64,000 nucleotides of DNA from NCBI GenBank assembly GCA_963726765.1, contig CAVSDH010000011.1:620001-684000 (forward strand), in the 5' to 3' direction. Position 1 is the first letter of the stretch. Every line of letters begins with the position of its first letter. Source of the DNA: CAIWHR01 sp963726765. Lineage in GTDB: Bacteria; Pseudomonadota; Gammaproteobacteria; Burkholderiales; Casimicrobiaceae. Both the position numbers and the translations under genes were made by a program. This document shows positions 63,771 through 64,000 of the stretch, one piece after another. Below the pieces are notes generated by a model. The model was given only the letters and a program-made list of their open reading frames with translations. It made no database searches and had not been told where the DNA came from.

Positions 63771-64000
63771 GCGGCGAGCCCCCGCGCTTGCTCGGGGAGT
63801 TCCCGCGCCTGCCCGTGACTGCCCCGCCGCCGCTCTCGGCCGTCTTCGACGCCATCACGGTTCCATGGTGCAGCATGGAGTGCCGGCAACCATTGACCTG
63901 GATCACGTCGCGGGACGGGCACATCCCGGGTGATCTTGCCGGCCAGGTGAAAGGATGCGCGGTGGGATTGCGCGCCGGCGGCGGCACGGCAGCCGTACGT
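63771..64000. other. Right-end region with FNR-like box
   Basis: 230 bases with no credible gene. TTGACCTGGATCAC at 63893-63906 is a TTGAC-N4-ATCA match upstream of ratA (minus) or of a gene beyond the edge. Confidence 0.5.

Noticed and set aside
1..64000. CRISPR arrays, insertion sequences, prophage genes, tRNA or rRNA genes
   Set aside because: No regular spaced repeats, transposase or integrase motifs, cloverleaf or rRNA-like sequence was recognised by eye; a dedicated scan was not possible.

Overview
The window is G+C-rich throughout (about two thirds by eye). Its gene content points to a facultatively anaerobic, aromatic-degrading betaproteobacterium of the Rhodocyclales/Burkholderiales type. 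The reasons are a complete aerobic benzoyl-CoA epoxidation (box) locus with its BoxR regulator, Liv-type aromatic uptake genes, SirB2 and RatA homologues, and many FNR-type sites. No rRNA, tRNA, CRISPR array or insertion sequence was seen. Assignment is by remembered family features only; no database search was possible.

Layout. 1-684: the N-terminal part of a class III nucleotidyl cyclase, cut by the window edge. 830-8756 (minus): the box operon boxR-boxC-boxB-boxA, running with no or tiny gaps into two hemerythrin-domain genes, a SirB2-like membrane protein and a tandem thioredoxin. 9028-17225 (plus, divergent): a DUF4863 cupin, benzoate-CoA ligase, a five-gene Liv ABC transporter, an alpha/beta hydrolase and a hot-dog thioesterase. 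Together these take up an aromatic acid, activate it to the CoA thioester and dearomatise it with O2. 17384-22002: miscellaneous small enzymes and a sulfotransferase/coiled-coil protein.

22375-26701 (plus): the most unusual block. It holds a PqqD-like protein, three paralogous radical SAM proteins, a UbiA-type prenyltransferase and a 51-residue PqqA-like peptide, tightly packed and followed by an FNR-type regulator. It looks like a biosynthetic cluster for a peptide-derived, possibly prenylated, redox cofactor or RiPP, but it lacks pqqB, pqqC and pqqF.

27629-62731: an anaerobic/energy-conservation island. It contains a Wolinella-type fumarate reductase frdCAB, an orphan PorA-like subunit with NAD-malic enzyme, a full nuo operon (nuoB and nuoC in one reading frame, short nuoG), a divergent GltD-like/NifJ/dihydroorotate-dehydrogenase-like operon, a decaheme cytochrome plus an MtrB-type barrel that appears fused to a peptidoglycan-binding OmpA domain (extracellular electron conduit), and a membrane-bound HdrD/EMO-like Fe-S oxidoreductase. 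TTGAC-N4-GTCAA-like boxes lie in front of nearly every one of these units, and a regulator with an FNR-type recognition helix (but no Fe-S cysteines) is encoded in the window. 62762-63770 carries a cyclic-nucleotide-domain protein and RatA.

Sequence quality. Nine otherwise well-conserved genes contain ten single-base frameshifts, nine of which are one extra base, mostly in GG, CC or GGG runs. This pattern looks like base-calling or assembly error rather than gene decay. Coordinates for those genes span the whole reconstructed gene.
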